Shown here in pieces: positions 41,729-55,500 of a stretch of DNA of 64,000 nucleotides (its first letter is position 1; the number at the start of each line of letters is the position of its first letter). The notes beneath the pieces were generated by a model that saw nothing but the letters and a program-made list of their open reading frames with translations, had not been told where the DNA came from and searched no databases. Position numbers and translations under genes: made by a program. Source of the DNA: Chrysophaeum taylorii (taxonomy: Eukaryota > Sar > Pelagophyceae > Pelagomonadales > Pelagomonadaceae); NCBI GenBank assembly GCA_029834535.1, contig JAQMWT010000309.1:372001-436000 (forward strand). Reading direction: 5' to 3'.

Positions 41729-44700
41729 GTGGTACGGTGAGTGATGATGAGGGTTTCTCTATTACTATTAGGGGGGCGCCTTAGGAGGAGGAGGGCTTTT
41801 TTTTTGGCCGGCGATGTCCGTCGTCTCCAGCACCCACCCCCGCACGACGACCGACTCTCTCTCTCTCTCTGTCTGTCTCTCTGTCCGTCCGTCCGAGAGG
41901 AGAACGAACGACCTGTCGTCGGGGACCTCGCGCGCTGCGAGTGCCTCTTCCGATCGAGCAAGGACGCGGTATATTCTTCTTAAGCGTCGTTCCAATACTC
42001 CTGCCAAACGCGCGCGCCCTCGGTCCGCCACGCGCCATCATCGAATCGAATCGAATCGAATCGAAGAAGGCATTCTGGAACTTTTGGTTTCAAGAGGCAC
42101 ACCGTCAGCGTGCCGTTTTTAGGCCTGGAAGCGGAAAGCCTCCTCGCCGACCCGGCAAACAACGCAACTGTTGTGGCGACCGAGGCCTCGGCGCGCGTCG
42201 AGTTGTGGATTATATTGGCAGACTCTGACGAAGGCCTGGGGGGCTCGAACCGCATTCGATGCAGCCGAGCTCGATGATCGCCCGGTTCGCGCGACTCGAG
42301 GAGGAACTCGAAGAGAACCGGGACGTGGAAGAAGATACGGCGGCCTCCCGCGTGAGTTAGGGTGCTTCTCCTCGAGGGATGCCCGGAGGGTGTTCATGCC
42401 CCGGCGGGGATGACCTTGTTCGCGGGTGCTTGTTTCGTCCGAGCTAGCGAGGATGTATTTAAGCGTCGAGCATCTTCCGCTCAATCAACAACAAAGTACT
42501 GGGGGTGGCAGAGCGACTAATAAAACGTACCGAGATGGCGCTGGCAGTGCGGCGGCGGATAGTCGGCAATGAATTTGACGAACGAGCTGCAGCACTCGAT
42601 TCAGGTTGCCAAACCGATCGGCCATCGCCTTCGCTCTCTCTCGAAAGGTCAGTCAGTCCCTCCGGCAAAAAACACATCAAGCCTGATTTTGTACTGCGAG
42701 CTCTATGACGACCGAAGCTGAACGCTGATTGGTTTGTTGAGCTCAGCACCAGCCAACGAGTGGCCAGAATCAAGAACGATGTCTCGGGGGGGGACCTTCA
42801 GCAGCGAAAGCGCCGTCGCACCAAAAACGAAGAGAGATTAAGCGTGCTGAGGGAGGAGCAAAAAAAAACGGTGGAATGCGCGACGACGAGGACGACGTAC
42901 GCAACGAGGAGGTGATGTCAGAAGCAGAGCCGGTCAGGCCAACTCCTGTCAGAAGAAGTACGATTGACCTCTCTACACCGACGCGACCGATATGAAGAAT
43001 CCAAGAAGCAATTCGTGCGGACTCGGCGACAAGAGATTTTTCGTGTCTCGTTCGGCTGACGGCGGTCGCTCTTGGCGCGCGCGCCAAGGAACTGTCGCCC
43101 ATCCTAGGCGAAGCCGCCGACACGACGACGCTCTGTTCGGTGCGAATGGGCGACTCTGTAGTCGACCTCAAGGGTTGGGCCCGTCGCACTACAGAGGGGT
43201 GGGCTTGGCGTCGCGGCTTTCGAACCGACCCCTTTGGTACGACCCAACAACTTGGGATTTCGCCGACGCGTGACAGTCTTATCGACGAGGAGCAAACGAC
43301 TGAAAGAATGCGGACGCCGACGGCAGAACGAGGTGGGCAACGGGCACTGCGGCCACCGCGGTAGCGTGCTTTAGCAGGTTCTCCTGAAGATGAGGATTTT
43401 TTTGCGCCGACTCGATCAATCACTGCCGCGCAAATACGTCGAGATGGCGCGCCGCGACGTGGTTGAGAGAGGACAACCCTGACGATGGCTCCGCACGTCG
43501 CAAGGAGGCCGTCGGAACCCGTCGACTGCACTCAGCAGCCCTGCGACCGCCACTACTTTTTCGGAGGCACCGACTCGTCGATCGACGGAAATGTTGACTT
43601 TGCTGTTGGACGGACGGACGGACGGACGGACATCACTGTTCCGAGATTCGACGCTGATGGGACCTTCGAAGCCGCACCGATATATCAGTCGCTGCACATC
43701 GAGAGAGTCGGGAAGACCTGGTGTTTCAGCACGAGACCAAAGAGTGCACTCACAAAGTAAGCGTCGTCTTTACTCGAGCAGGCTGCCATCACGGTACACA
43801 GATGGGGCTACCCGCAGCCTAATTATGCGCGAGCGACACTTAACGAACTTCCTATATCTTTTCGCGTCGTACCAAAAGAAAAAAATTCGCGCTCTAACAC
43901 CCTTCACGACAGAAAAGCTCCTCCGAAGACAAGACTTTCTCGAAAAGGCCTCGAACTACCAGGTCATTAAGGTCGACTCGTGTCGCGCGGTCGTTTTCTC
44001 GACAAATTTGTCCGGGGGTTCTCGCTCGCAGATAAAAGAACGTCGTAAACGCGACCGCCGATTTGCCCAAGTTGTTTCGCCGTCGACAGAGCAGGATTGA
44101 AGTGGATTTGTTTCAACTGGACGAAGATTTCCTCGTCGGGGTGCGAGGCGATAAACGATACGAGGGCTGTGATTTTGTTGCCAAGAGCCTACTCGTCACT
44201 AATTCACATTCACTTTGATTTTGCCAACTTCGTATATTCACTTCACATTCACTTCAGGCCGAGTGGCCTGAAATCTGACGGTCCAGCCGCATGATATCGG
44301 TGAGGCTCGAGGGGTTCGATTGGTACGCCCCCACCAGAGCTTCCTTCTTCTGTGAGCGCTGCTTGAGCGCATCGCGGGAACGAGGTTTTGGGGATTCGAG
44401 TTTCCGCGCGGAGGTGATATTTTTCGAAACAGTCGTCATCATTTGGCTGGAAAAGGAGGCGGTCTCACAGACCATTCCGATACCTACCAGTAAAAGTGTA
44501 TTCATTCGACCATAAAGCCCCCAATATCAGTTTGCGCCCAAAAAAAAAAATCGTTCCGACCCAAACCCGCGGCCACACCCCGTCGCGAAACAACGTCCCC
44601 TCGCGCAGGCAGTCCGTGAAGCTACAAGTGGTCTCGCGCGACCCGGCGGCAGAGCGACGCGAGCCCTCTTATAGTCCTCCGTTGAGGCTCAAAATCTGTC

Positions 44701-46540
44701 TTCGGTCGCGCGCGGTACGGATAAAATGGCCCGAGATATCATACTACCCCCGGATTGATTGATTTCGACGCGGACTGGGCGGCTCTGAAGTGTGCGGGGT
44801 ATCCATCCTCCTCTCGGACCTATCGCGACACTGTCTGTCCAGCGGTCTACTACGGTTCGGTATTAGAGGCCGCACGCCGCTGTTGTTCGCGCGGTGCAGT
44901 TCATCAGACTGGGGAATGGAGCGCCGGCATTCCGTTTCTTGGCGTGGCGCTGGGTTTCGATCGATCGCGAGGAAAGATCGGCGATCTCGTCTTTGCTTCC
45001 ATTCTCGGCGCGGTAGACGAGCCTGTACTCTCGGGGGGCAGTCCGCGAGTATCGCACGAAACGTACGCCACGTTGCCTCGTCTTCCGCTTTCTCTTTCGG
45101 CGCTCTGCAAGCACGTGGCGAGATTTGAGTCGACGAAATCAGCCTCGCGCTTCTTGTTCTTCTGGAGAGGCCGCTGTCTCCGACGGCACGACGAGCACCC
45201 CGTTTCGGTCCCACAAAGGCCGGCGCGAACTTGGCCAACTTCGGCGGCGGCCTCTTCGCCGTCTCCTCCGAGGCAACCGGCGCGCCCGCGGGCTCGCGCT
45301 CGTTCTCCCGCTGGCTCGTGCTCCCGACGAAAAAAGTCGTACCTCGCTGCAGCGGCCTCCTCTTTTGTGTCATACGAGCTCCGAACCACCTTCGCCTTGC
45401 TTTTCCCCACCCTCTTCTCGTACTTGTCAATGATGATGACGAAGAAGAAGACCTTGCCTCGCGCGGCTTGCGTCTTGATCATCAAATCCTACCGCCCGAT
45501 TTTTGGGATCGGCGGCCCGTCTCCGGAGGAGGCCTCATACAAACAAAGCGTGCGCGCGAAGTTGTACTCTCATGAGTGAGCCATCACAGCGTGCGACGCG
45601 AGTATCACGATCAGCTCTCGATTCAAATCGATTGCGCCACCTTCGTCGAGCGCCCCCCGGACTCGTACTATTATTGAACTTCCCTGTTTATATATGTTGT
45701 TATCCGTTTTTTAGTGTTTTTTTTTTTTACCTTGCTATTAAATATGACGATTTTTATGTCGAAACCAGATTTCATGATGATGATCATGTGGTGACGTGAC
45801 TGGGCAGCTATAGAAATCGCAAAAAATGCGCTGCGCTCCCCCCCTCGCGTTGCTCGGAGGTCCGTTCGACGCCTCGTTCGACCCCCTACTCTCACTGGCC
45901 CATGGGCCTGGGGGCGGTAAATTTTTTTGTCCGGACCATCGTGGGGGTATCCACCCTCGAATACGCTTGTATGTATTCTTCATTGCCTGGCGCCGACCGC
46001 TCCGTCGTCGGTGCCGCAACTCCCGAAGAGGCCGACGCCCAAGCGAGGGTTTGACACACAACGTCTGCTGCGCTGTAATTCAATGGCTGCTGCCAGGAAC
46101 GAACCCGCGCTACACGGAGGAGGAGCGACGAGAGTCGCCGATTGTGGTGGCGACGATACAGCTTTTTTTTCCCAGCACCTCGACGGAAGTCGGCGGCGCG
46201 GACGAAAGCAAGTCCCCTAGTGTCGTGTCGACCGACGAGTCAAGAAGACCACTCGCCAGTCGCGGGTCTGCGAACTGTAGTCGCAGCTTGATCTGCCTAC
46301 GCCGGCACGAGTTGGCCGGCACTCACCGGGTATCGACGAACCGGGGGTGGCGATCGCCAGCAGCCCCCGACTCGAAGATCCCTCATTTATTTCCGCGCGA
46401 AATTTAAAAACTGGGCCCGCCCACTCTTTGTGATGTGCGAGTTACCGTCCGAGTCCTTGCGCATCTACTGCTGCTCGGGGGGGGAGCTGTTTTTTTTATT
46501 ATGGAAAGTGGATTCCACACTTCTGGTCGGGACAGGAGTA
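41729..46540. other. long stretch without a confident gene
   Basis: Microsatellites are frequent: TC/TGTC tracts at 41852-41895, (TCGAA)5 at 42041-42065 and (GGAC)6 at 43608-43631. TTCACTTCA words at 44196-44256 match those flanking the hAT-like remnant, and a following frame carries ASFFCERCLSASRE (44336), recalling the CERCLS word of that remnant. Near 43665-43760 a + strand stretch reads IYQSLHIERVGKTWCFSTRP and ends in a GTAAGC donor-like site. The impression is of transposon debris. Confidence 0.4.
44904..45485 (-). CDS. doubtful ORF with an AP2-like segment
   Basis: ATG at 45485 opens 193 codons. Residues 20-55 (DKYEKRVGKSKAKVVRSSYD then TKEEAAAARYDFFRRE) resemble the C-terminal half of an AP2/ERF DNA-binding domain, where a conserved strand is followed by T-x-EEAA-x-AYD. 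The rest is Arg/Gly-rich, and a second minus frame over the same span (EPAGAPVASEETAKRPPPKL onward) looks at least as protein-like, so a frameshift or an intron is possible. The N-terminal half of the AP2 fold is not convincing. A + strand frame 44755-45579 overlaps and is probably a shadow. Confidence 0.25.
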   Translation of the reverse strand: MMIKTQAARGKVFFFVIIIDKYEKRVGKSKAKVVRSSYDTKEEAAAARYDFFRREHEPAGERARARGRAGCLGGDGEEAAAEVGQVRAGLCGTETGCSSCRRRQRPLQKNKKREADFVDSNLATCLQSAERESGRRGNVAYVSCDTRGLPPESTGSSTAPRMEAKTRSPIFPRDRSKPSATPRNGMPALHSPV

Positions 46541-49500
46541 TTACACGAAGTCGAGGCGGCGGCGCGGCGGGGGCGTCGAGCGGCGAACGGGCGTCGTCGA
46601 CCGGGCGCGCCGCCTCGGGTCGACTTTCTTCCTTTGAGGAGGAATTGTTGTTTTGGGGGGGAGCTGCTCGAAGGAGTCGAGCTTACCGACAAGACTCTGG
46701 AGCGCGCCGTGGAGAACGTCGAGAGTCGTCTTTGCCTCGCTTCGAACTCCCTCCGTCTCGACACGGCGACCCCGCGAGACTCGGGCGCGGCGCGAGAGGG
46801 CATCGGGTGGAACGAGGAGCAATCGCTCGTCGCGCATCGCGGACCTCCAGGCGCGCATCGCGCGCGCGAGCGCCGATCGCGCGAAGCGCGTCGCGGCCCG
46901 GCGCAGGGTGGATGATACCCACGCGCGCTCGCGGGCGCGCTGCCTGCTGACGAGAGTCTGGCGTTGAGCCGCGAGCGTGTCTGTCACGCGGAGCTGTGCG
47001 ACCAAGAAGCACCAGGTCACCCAGCTCCTCGCGAGGCCGCTTCTGCGGGTCGCGACGCGCGCCGCGAGGCGCGCCGCGACCGACCGGCGCGAGGCCCGCG
47101 AGGCGACGCGGTGCCAGGCGCGCCACGCGGCCGCGACGCGCCGGCGGCGAGACCGAACGACCACGCCACGCAAAGAAGCGAGCTGGGCGCCGCGAAGGCG
47201 CCATCGCGCCACCGCGCGACCAACGCGTCGCGACGTCAGTCGCGCCACCAGCCGCGCGCCCACGGCTTTTGTCGAGATGGTGGTCCTCTCGAGCGCGGAA
47301 GAGAGTCGAGACACCTCGGCAGCGCTTTGCTCCCTCAAAACCGCGACGGTCTGCGACCGCCACCTACTCCAGCGCCGCGCGACCTCTCGCTTTTGGGCGG
47401 CCCGGAACGCGGCGCGCGACGCGGCCGACGACCCCGCGGCGCGCGACCGCTTCTGCTCGAGCTGCAACGCCTCGCGCGTCGACGTCAGCTCCTCCTCGAA
47501 CCTCCAGAAAGCGAAAACTCGCGAAACTCGGATGATTCGTCGCCGCGAAATAACGTGCGACACCCCGGCCAAAACGCGCGCCGTTCGCGTCGCGAAGTCG
47601 CGCCGAATTGCGCACGCTTCCGCGACCAACGCCACGTTTGCGACAGCTTCGACGCTCGCGGCCTCGATGTGCGCGACCTCTTCTTCGTGCGCCCCTCGAA
47701 GTTCGTCCGCGGCAGCGTCCAAACACCGACTAATAACCAACGTTTGTTGCTGCTGCTGCGTTTCTGCTTGGAGCTGCAGCGCGAGCGCGGTTCGCCACCT
47801 GTTCACGGCGCGTGCTAATTTGCCCGTTCGCACCAAACGACGAGAGGTCCGAACGATGATCCGCGAAGCTGCGAGCCTCGTTGAGGTTTCTTTCTTCGAG
47901 CTGCTGCTGCTGCTGCTGCGAACAACAGATTCCGCCACGGGTTCGGAAGATGCTGCTGCTCGCGTCGCGTTCATCTCGCTCGCTGCTGCTTCCATCACTT
48001 CAGCGCGGTGCGTTCCGGCGAGCGTTTCTGCGTGGCGTTCGAGTGCGAACACGTATCGCCACTTGCTCGTGGCGCGTCCTAATTTACCGCGCTGCATTCG
48101 CGACAAAGCACGCGCGATACTCGCGGACGCCGCGCGCCGTGCCGACGCACCAGTTATCACTTTCCCAGGCTCCTCCGCGGCGAGCTTGTGCTCTCGAGTC
48201 ACTGCCCAACGCCACTGGTTCCAAGCAAGCAAAATCTCGCGCTTTACGACTAATAGTCTGGATACGCTGCACGCGGCCGGGCGTCGATCCGACGACGCGA
48301 GGACGTTCGTTCTCGTCGTCGTCGTCGACTGGGAGAGCTGGCTCGTCTCGTCCGCGCGTGCTCGCTGCTGGACTGCGACCTCGTTCGTTGACTGCTTCTG
48401 CTCGTGTCGCATCATCATACTCCATCGCCAGCGATTTAGCGCGCGCGCCACGCTCCTGCCGTGCCGACGGGCAAGAGATCGAGCGATCGCTCGAGCGCCC
48501 GCGAGCGCCAAATGGTGTTCGTTGGTGCGCTGGCTGAAAACCGCAACAACCATTTCCCACCGATGGAAGCTGCTCGCGAGCAGCTTCCCCCGAAGCCCCC
48601 GCGAAACCGTCTGTCGCGCCACAACGGCGTACGTCTGTTGTTCCTGTTTGGCGATAGCTGATTTCATTGATTGGCGTTGTTCGCGAGCTTCCTCCAACCT
48701 CGCCGTCAACTCCGCGACTTGTCTCGCGTGCTTGTTCCGCACGCGTGTTAGAACTGTATCGTGCACCGACGCCTGCTCGCGTTGCTCCTCGCTGTGGCGA
48801 CTGCGTTGCATTTCGAGCTCTTCGTGCAGTCCGTCGCGCGCCGCCACCAGGCGCCACCGCGGCCAGGCTCGCGCCACGCCGGCCTTGAGAATTTTGGCGG
48901 CGGCGCGTCCCAAACTTGCCATCGCCGATCTCTTCGCGCGAGCAGAGAATCGCACATTCTCTTCGACGAATTTGTTGAAGGATTGCTCTTGTCCCGCGGA
49001 GAGGCGCGTGAGCTCAGTGCATCGACGCTCGACGGATGCGGCCTCTTCTCGTACTGCCGACAGCTGGTGCTTCCACTCGTCTGCGAGTTGAATCTGCGAA
49101 CACGCCCACCGCCACCGATTCCAAGCGCGCGTCACGCTCCTCGAGCGCAGGCGTCGCACAGCACAAGCCATGGTTATCACACCGCGGGATTGTCTCTCGG
49201 AGCGCAACGAGTCGGCCAATCTCTGCGAACGGCGACCCATTTCTTCGACGTGGGCGGCGAGCTGCAGATTTTGGATCTTTTCCTGATGCGCGCGTGCCCG
49301 CTCGTCCGCCAGCCGATGCTGCGTCACGGACAAACGCCAGCAGCACATCGCCTTCGCGACGCTCCTTCGGCAAAGACGCGCGAGGGCGCGGGTGATAGTC
49401 CTCGATCCTGCGAGCTTTGCGAAGCTGGCCTGCGCGTGCTCCATTGTTGTCTTATATTCGCCAACTTGGAGGCCCACGACCGCCACGGTCTTCCATTGGC

Positions 49501-52500
49501 GGAAGCAATTCGTGATGAAGTTACGAAAATTTTGCGACAACATGCCGTGTCCGATGGTCGTCGCCGCTCGCAATCGCAGCGCGAATAGTCTCGAGTCGGA
49601 CTCGATCTGCCGCTTAGTAACCAGAGATCTCAGTTCCGCCTCCGCTTTCGCGTGGATCTGCTCTTTCGCCGCCAGCTGCTGGCGCGCTTCCTCCAAACTC
49701 GATGACAAGGCAGCGACCTGCTTCGCGTGCTTCTTTCTCGCGTGCGAAAGCACCGTGTCGTGTGTCGCCGCGAGCTCTCGCTGTTCCTTGTCGGATCGAA
49801 TGCGCTGCGCTTCTAGCTCATCGCTGAATCGCTCGAAGGCTACCACTGACCACCACCACTGAATCCAGGCCCGGGAGACCCCAGACCTCTCGACTCTCGC
49901 CGCCGCTCGCACCACGGTTGCAGACGCCAAACTCTTGCCGCGAGCTGCAAATTGTTCTTCTGTTTCTTTGACCGCGTTTTCTAAAGCCCTGGCGCGTATC
50001 GAAATGTGCCCTATCTCGTCGACGTAGCGCTTTTCAACGCATTCGGCCTCGGCCCGCGCCTTGGAGAGATGCTGATTGACGTGGTTTGCGAACTCCTCCA
50101 TCGCATTTCCCAATTGCCACTGATTCCAAGCGCGCGTTATGGTGCTCAGTTTGAGGCGTCTCGCAACGCGAGCCATGCTCGCGAGCCCAGCAGCTTTAAA
50201 AGCTTTGGCGTGTGACAGAGACAGGCGGTACAGCTCTTCCGACCTCAACGCCTCGTAGTTCTCGATCTCATTCGTGTGCTCGTCAACAAGATGCTGTCGC
50301 AACATAACCCAACGCCATCGATTCAACGCGTTCGCGACACTACAACGATTAGAGCGAGCGAGCGCCCGGCCGATGACACCGGAGCCGACGAAGAGCTTGA
50401 GGACACCCTGTGCGTGCTTGATCGTATCGGCATGTTCCAGCACCGCACGCCCCCATTGCCACTGACTCCAAGCACGCGACACGGTGCTCGATCGCAGGCG
50501 ACTTGCTATGCGAGCCATGGTTGCCAGCCCAGCAGCTTGGCGAGCTTGGGCATGCGACTGCGAGAGCCGGTTCAGCTCTTCAGACCTCAACGCCTCGTAG
50601 ATTTCGATTGCATTTTCTTTCTCCTCAACGAAATGTTGTCGCATCGTCGCCCGCCGCCATCGATTCATTGCGTTTATGACACTGTTACGATGGAAGCGTG
50701 CGAGCGTACGTGCTAAAGCATCGCAGCCCGCGATCTTGACTGCGTTGCGCGTATGCTCGATCGCATCGGCACGTTCCAGCATCGCGCGCGCCCTTTGCCA
50801 CTGATTCCAAGCGCGCGACATAGTACGTAGCCGCAGGTGACTTGCCACGCGTGCCATGCTTGCCAGCCCAGAAGCTTGGCGAGCTTCCGCATGCGACTGA
50901 GAAAGGCTGCCAAGCTCTTCCGACATCAACGACTCGTAGTTTTCGATGAGAAAATTTCGCATCGTGGCGCAACGCCATCGACACAGTGCTTTTGCGACAC
51001 TGTTGCGACGGAGATGTGCGAGCGTTCGGGCGATAGCACTGGAGCCCGCACGCCTGAAGACGCTCCGCGTGCGCTCGATCGCATCAGCATGTTCCAGCAT
51101 CGCGCGTCCCCATTGCCACTGATTCCAAGCACGCGACATAGTACTCAGTCGCAGGCGACTTGCGAAGCGAGCCATGGTTGTCAGCCTGGCACCTTGGCGA
51201 GCTTCGGCTTGCGATTCTGAGAGTCGGTCTAGCTCCTCCGATCTCAACATCTCGTTGATCTCAATCGCAATCTCGTGCTCCTCGATAAGGTGCTGTTGCA
51301 TCGTGGCCCAACGCCATCGATACAGTGTTTTCGCGACGCTACTACGATGGTAGCGTGCAAGCGCGCGTGCGATAGCACCAGAGCCCGCGAGCCTGGCGAC
51401 GCTCTGCGTGTGCTCGAATTCATGAGCATGTTGCAGCATCGTGCACCCCCATTGCCACTGATTCCACGAGCGCAACATGGTCCTCGCTCGCAGATGACAT
51501 GCCACGCGAGCCATGGATGCCAGGCCAGCAGCTTGGCGAGCTTCGGCATGCGACGTAGTGAGCCGGTCAAGCTCTTCAGACCTCATGATGTTGTAGTCCT
51601 CAACGAGATGCTGACGTATGGTTGCCCAACGCCACTGATTCAACGCGTTCGCGACGCTGCTGCGATTGCAGCGTGCGAATGCGCGTGTGATACCACCAGA
51701 GCCAACGAGCCTGATGACGCTCTGCGTGCGCTCGATCACATCGGCACATTCTAGCATTGCGCGCACCCGTTGCCACAGATTCCAAGCACGCGACATAGAG
51801 GTCCGTCGCAGATTACTTGCCGAATGCGCCATCATTGCCAACCCAGCAGTTTGGCGAGCTTTGGCATGCGACTGAGAGAGTCGGTCCAGCTCCTTCAATC
51901 GCAACGTCTCGTACTTTTCTATCGCACTTTCGTGTTGCTCAACGAGGTGTTGTTGCCTCATGACCCAATGCCATCGACTCATTGCATTCACAACACTGCT
52001 ACGATTGGCGCGTGCGAACGCGCGGACGATAGCACCGGAGCCCGCGAGCCTGACCACGCTCTGCGTGTGCTCGATGGCATCGGCATATTCCAGCATCGCG
52101 CGCCCCCACTGCCACTGTTTCAACGCACGTGACATGGTGCTCAGTCTCAGGTGACTTAACATGCGAGCCATGGTTGCTAGCCCAGCAGCTTGGCGAGCTT
52201 GAGCATGCGACTGCGAGAGGCGGTCCAGCTCTTCAGACCTTAGCGACTCGTAGTCCTCGATGAGAAGTTGTTGTATTGTGGCGCAACGCCATCGACACAG
52301 TGCTTTCCCGACACTGCCACGAACGATATGTGCGAACGCGCGAGCGATAGCACCAGAGCCCGCTTGTCTTACAACGGTATGTGTATGCTCGATGGTATCG
52401 GCATGTTCCAGCATCGCACGCCCCCACTGCCACTGATTCCACGCACGCGACATGGTGCTAAGTCGCAATCGGCTTGCCACGCGAGCCATGGCTGCAAGGC

Positions 52501-55500
52501 TAGCAGCTTGGCGAGCATGGGCATGCGACTGCGAGAGGTGGTCCAGCTCTTCCGACATCATTGTCTCGTAGTTTTCGACGAGACGTTCTCGCATCGTGGC
52601 GCAACGCCATTGATAAAGTGCTTTCCCAACACTGGTGCGACTGATATGTGCAAACGCGCGTGCGATGGCACCGGAGCCGGAGAGCTTGACGGCATCGGCA
52701 TGTTCCAGCATCGCGCACCCCCATTGCCACTGATTCCATGCACGCGACATGGTGTTCAGTCGAAGGCGACTTGCAACACGAGCCATGGTTGCCAGCCCAG
52801 CAGCTTGGCAAGTTTGGGCGTGCGACTGAGAGAGTTGGTAAACCTCGTCTAATTTCCGTGCCTCGTAGTTTTCGATCGCATTTTCGTGCTCATTGACAAG
52901 ATGCTGTCGCATCGCGGCCCAACGCCATTGATTGACTGCTTTTCCGATACTGGCGCGACGGAGACGAGCGAACGCGCGAGCGATAGCTCCGGAACCCGCG
53001 AGCCTGACGACGCTCCGCGTGTTCTCGATGGCATCCACATGTTCCAGCATCGCGCGCCCCCACTGCCACTGATTCCACGCACGCGACACAGTACTTAGTC
53101 TCAGGTGACTTGCCACGCGAGCCATGGTTGCCAGCCCAGCAGCTTGGCGAGCTTGGGCATGCGACTGCGAGAGGTAATCCAGCTCTTCAGACCTTAGCGA
53201 CTCGTAGTCCTCGATGAGAAGTTGTTTTATCATGGCGCAACGCCATCGAAACAGTGCTTTCCCAACACTGGCGCGAACGATATGCGCGATCGCACGAGCG
53301 ATGGCACCAGAGCCCACTTGTCTTACCACGCTATTTGTATGCTCGATGGTGTCGGCATGTTCCAGCATCGCGCGCCCCCACTGCCACTGATTCCACGCAC
53401 GCGACATGGTGCTCAGTCGCAGGCGGCATGCCACGCGAGCCATGCTTGCTAGCCCAGCAGCTTGGCGAGCATGGGCATGCGACTGCGAGAGGTGGTCCAG
53501 CTCTTCCGACATCATTGTCTCATAGTTCTCGACGAGACGTTCTTGCATCGTGGCGCAACGCCATTGATAAAGTGCTCTCCCAACACTGGTGCGACTGAAA
53601 TGTGCAAACGCGCGTGCGATGGCACCGGAGCCGGCGAGCCTAACTGAGCTCTTCGTACGTTCGACTGCATCGGCATGTTCCAGCATAGCGCGTCCCCATT
53701 GCCACTGATTCCATGCACGCGACATGGTGCTCAGTCGCAAGCGGCTTGCCACGCGAGCCATGCTTGCTAGCCCAGCAGCTTGGCGAGCTTGGGCATGCGA
53801 CTGCGAGAGGCGGTCCAGCTCTTCAGACCTTAACGACTCGTAGTCCTCGATGAGAAGTTGTTGTATTGTGGCACAACGCCATCGACACATTGCTTTCCCG
53901 ACACTGCCACGGACGATATGTGCGAACGCGTGAGCGATAGCACCAGAGCCCGCTTGTCTTACAACGCTAGCTGTATGCTCGATGGTATCGGCATGTTCCA
54001 GCATCGCGCGCCCCCACTGCCACTGATTCCACGCACATGACATTGTGCTCAGTCGCAGGCGACTTGCCACGCGAGCCATGGCTTCCAGCCCAGCAGCTTG
54101 GCGCGTTTCGGCATGCGACTGAGAGAGGCGTTCAAGTTCCTCCAATCTTAACGTCTCGTTTATCTCGATCGCAGCTTCGTGTTCCTCGACGAGATGTTGT
54201 TGCATCACCACCCAATGCCATCGATTCATTGCATTCACGACACTGTTACGATGGAAGCGTGCGAGCGCATGCGCTAAAGCACCGCAGCCCGCGAGCTTGA
54301 CAGCGCTCTGTGTGCGCTCGACTGCATCGGCATGATCCAGCATAGCGCGTCCCAATTGCCACTGACTCCAAGCACGCGACGTTGTGCTCAGTCGCAGCCG
54401 ACTCGCCACGCGAGCCATGGTTGCCAGCCCAGCAGCTTGGCAAGTTTGGGCATGCGACTGAGATAAGCGGTTAAACTCTTCCGACATCAATGTCTCGTAG
54501 TTTTCGTCAAGACGTTGTCGCATCGCGGCGCAACGCCATCGATAGAGTGCTTTACCAACACCAGTGCGACCAATATGTGCGAACGCGCGAGCAACGGCAC
54601 CGGAGCCGGCGAGCTTGACGGCGCTTTGAGTGCGTTCGACTGCATCGGTATGTTCCAACATCGCGCGCCCCCACTGCCACTGATTCCACGCACGCGACAT
54701 GGTGCTCAGTCGCAAGCGGCTTGGTACGCGAGCCATGGCTGCAAGGCCATCAGCTTGGCGAGCATGGGCATGCGACTGCGCGAGGCGGTCCAGCTCTTCC
54801 GACCTCATTCTCTCATAGTTATCGACTAAACGTTCTTGCATCGTGGCGCAACGCCATCGATAAAGTGCTTTCGCTACACTGGTGCGACTGACATGTGCAA
54901 ACGCGCGTGCGATGGCACCGGAGCCGGCGAGCTTGACGGCGCCCTGCGTGCGCTCGATCGCATCGGCATGTTCCAGCATAGCGCGTCCCCGTTGCCACTG
55001 ATTCCAAGCACGCGACATGGTACTCAGTCGCAGGTGACATGCCACGCGAGCCATGGTTGCCAGCCCAGCAGTTTGGCGAGTTTCGGCATGCGACCGAGAG
55101 AGGCGGTCAAGCTCCTCTAATCTCAATACCTCGAAGTTCGCGATAGCATTTTCGTGCTCCTTGACAAGATGCTGTCGCCTCGTGGCCCAGCGCCATAGAT
55201 TGAGTGCTTTCCCGACACTGGCACGACGGAGACGAGCGAACGCGCGAGCAATAGCACTGGAGCCCGCAAATCTGACGACGCCCTGCGTGTGCTCGATGGC
55301 ATCGGCATGTTCCAGCATAGCGCGTCCCCATTGCCACAGATTCCATGCACGCGACATGGTGCTCAGTCGCAAGCGGCTTGCCACGCGAGCCATGCTTGCT
55401 AGCCCAGCAGTTTGGCGAGTTTCGGCATGCGACTGCGAGAGGCGGTCCAGATCTTCAGACCTTAACGACTCGTAGTCCTCGATGAGAAGTTGTTGTATTG

